Shown: in pieces, positions 20,731 through 24,179 of the stretch | Layout: each line of letters begins with the position of its first letter | Numbering within the stretch: position 1 is the stretch's first letter | Origin: Plantago elongata | Lineage: Eukaryota > Streptophyta > Magnoliopsida > Lamiales > Plantaginaceae | NCBI GenBank assembly: GCA_036897095.1 | Contig: JAYMSP010002454.1 | Location: 1 to 24,179 of the forward strand | Reading direction: 5' to 3' | DNA length: 24,179 nt | Position numbers and translations under genes: made by a program | The notes under the pieces: generated by a model | Databases searched by the model: none | Told to the model about the DNA's origin: nothing | The model's input: the letters and a program-made list of their open reading frames with translations, nothing else

Positions 20731-20738
20731 TGATACCA
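20731..20738 (-). other. Primer-binding site of the Copia remnant
   Basis: On the minus strand TGGTATCA directly follows the ...TTCACA end of the 5' LTR. This matches the first eight bases of the plant initiator tRNA-Met primer site (TGGTATCAGAGC); the next bases (TTCGCC) have diverged. Confidence 0.65.
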
Positions 20739-20961
20739 TGTGAAAATATCTTTGTATTGAATGAGTTGATTGAATACAAACCAAATTATATCAAATAAGA
20801 AGAGAGAATTTGATCAAGGAAAAATGAACAAGTGAAGAAGATAGTTGAGTTGATCTATTTATATATACTAACCAACTCGATTGTACTGTGTCTAATGCCT
20901 AGTGTACAAGTCGTGAATCTCTTTATAATAAAACATAATGTGCTGAAACACGATTTCTTCA
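20739..20961 (-). repeat. 5' LTR of the Copia remnant
   Basis: It begins TGTGAAAATATCTTTG on the plus strand, directly after the primer-binding site, and ends ...GATTTCTTCA. At 223 bp it matches the 219-bp partner at 19386-19604 along its whole length. Confidence 0.82.
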
Positions 20962-21520
20962 TAGCTGATGCATTTCTCTCTGCCTTTGCTTGCTCTACTA
21001 ACTTGCTTCTTTGGCTCACAAATTATGATTGAATATCATAATTTATGTGTAGTCAAATAATTTTCTAAACTGAAATATTGAGTTTGTATGCATATATAGT
21101 GTACAAACAATTCTTTTTTCTTACTGCATAAGAATTTGATTTTATGATTAAATATAATATATACTATTATATATTCTTTTAGTTAGATGTATATTTCATT
21201 TCGTTTATTAAAAACTCTTAACAATTATCTTTTTATCATTAAAAAATTATAGTTTCACTGAACGAGAATAACAGAATCGTTAAATTTAAATTGGACTACC
21301 AATTCCAATTGATATTAACGCTAAGCCACCAATTGTGGAACTCTGGGGAATTGATTAGGAACAATTTGAATTGGAAAATGTCCCTGGAACTCCAACTATC
21401 CGGCTCCACTTTCGACTCCCACTTATATCAAACACCTTCGCATAACTATTCCCTAGCTCAGTTACACTCTCCTCCACTCTCCATCACCAACAAAAAATTA
21501 ATCCAAATCGACCATCCACC
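20962..21520. other. Upstream region of the ATP synthase beta gene
   Basis: AT-rich DNA that becomes C-rich near the start codon, as in many plant leaders. A TATA-like TATATCA lies at 21424-21430, about 90 bp before the ATG, and is the best core promoter candidate. No gene is seen in this stretch. Confidence 0.45.

Positions 21521-24179
<2,659 letters not shown>

Larger units (their letters stand above)
19386..20961 (-). mobile_element. Degenerate gag-only Copia-type LTR retroelement
   Basis: Two direct repeats of about 220 bp (19386-19604 and 20739-20961) flank a 1.13-kb interior that reads on the minus strand. Next to the higher-coordinate LTR is TGGTATCA on the minus strand (20731-20738), the start of the usual initiator tRNA-Met primer site. 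The interior encodes a broken Copia gag protein up to its zinc knuckle and then stops; no protease, integrase or reverse transcriptase is present. The element is therefore non-autonomous or internally deleted. I could not find matching target-site duplications. Confidence 0.82.

Noticed and set aside
19381-20966. Target-site duplication of the Copia remnant
   Set aside because: The five bases before the left LTR (ATCTT) and after the right LTR (TAGCT) do not match, so none is reported.

Overview
This window is nuclear DNA from a flowering plant, most likely a eudicot. The evidence is short GT-AG introns, AT-rich intergenic DNA, plant-type multidrug and toxic compound extrusion (MATE/DETOXIFICATION) transporters, a plant UBX-domain protein, a mitochondrial ATP synthase beta gene with an Arg-rich presequence, and decayed plant-type LTR elements. 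The sequence does not let me name the species.

Layout. (1) 1-1066: no gene recognised; one GGCCCA-type palindrome. (2) 1067-9917: three head-to-tail MATE genes with the same seven-exon structure. Copy 1 (1067-3132) has two frame lesions and is probably a pseudogene. Copies 2 (3592-6481, 474 aa) and 3 (7322-9917, 479 aa) are intact. (3) 9918-10642: intergenic DNA that includes an LTR-like segment with a strong hairpin. (4) 10643-11695: an intronless UBA-UAS-UBX gene (PUX7-like, 350 aa), possibly a retrocopy. (5) About 11945-12150: a decayed repeat with a 5S rRNA-derived block, as in Cassandra-type TRIM LTRs. (6) 12557-13836: a three-exon ASF1 histone H3-H4 chaperone gene with an E2F-like site and a TATA box upstream. 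(7) 14563-18708, minus strand: a fourth, diverged MATE gene (eight exons, DTX16-like). Its 1.48-kb intron 4 holds a foldback element with long inverted arms around a 20-bp-period minisatellite. (8) 19386-20961: a degenerate Copia-type LTR element, minus strand, with two LTRs, a tRNA-Met-type primer site and a broken gag but no pol. (9) 21521 to the end: mitochondrial ATP synthase subunit beta, plus strand, eight exons visible, cut by the window edge.

The genes are independent, not a pathway cluster. The only functional grouping is the tandem MATE array, which looks like ordinary birth-and-death evolution of exporters. ASF1 and MATE copy 4 are convergent; MATE copy 4 and the ATP synthase gene are divergent with the Copia remnant between them. 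I found no evidence of a wholly new biological system. The most interesting items are the foldback/minisatellite intron insertion, the intronless PUX7-like gene next to LTR-like DNA, the 5S-derived repeat, and the long acidic tail predicted for MATE copy 4. Exon borders were placed by eye from GT-AG signals, reading phase and agreement between paralogues.
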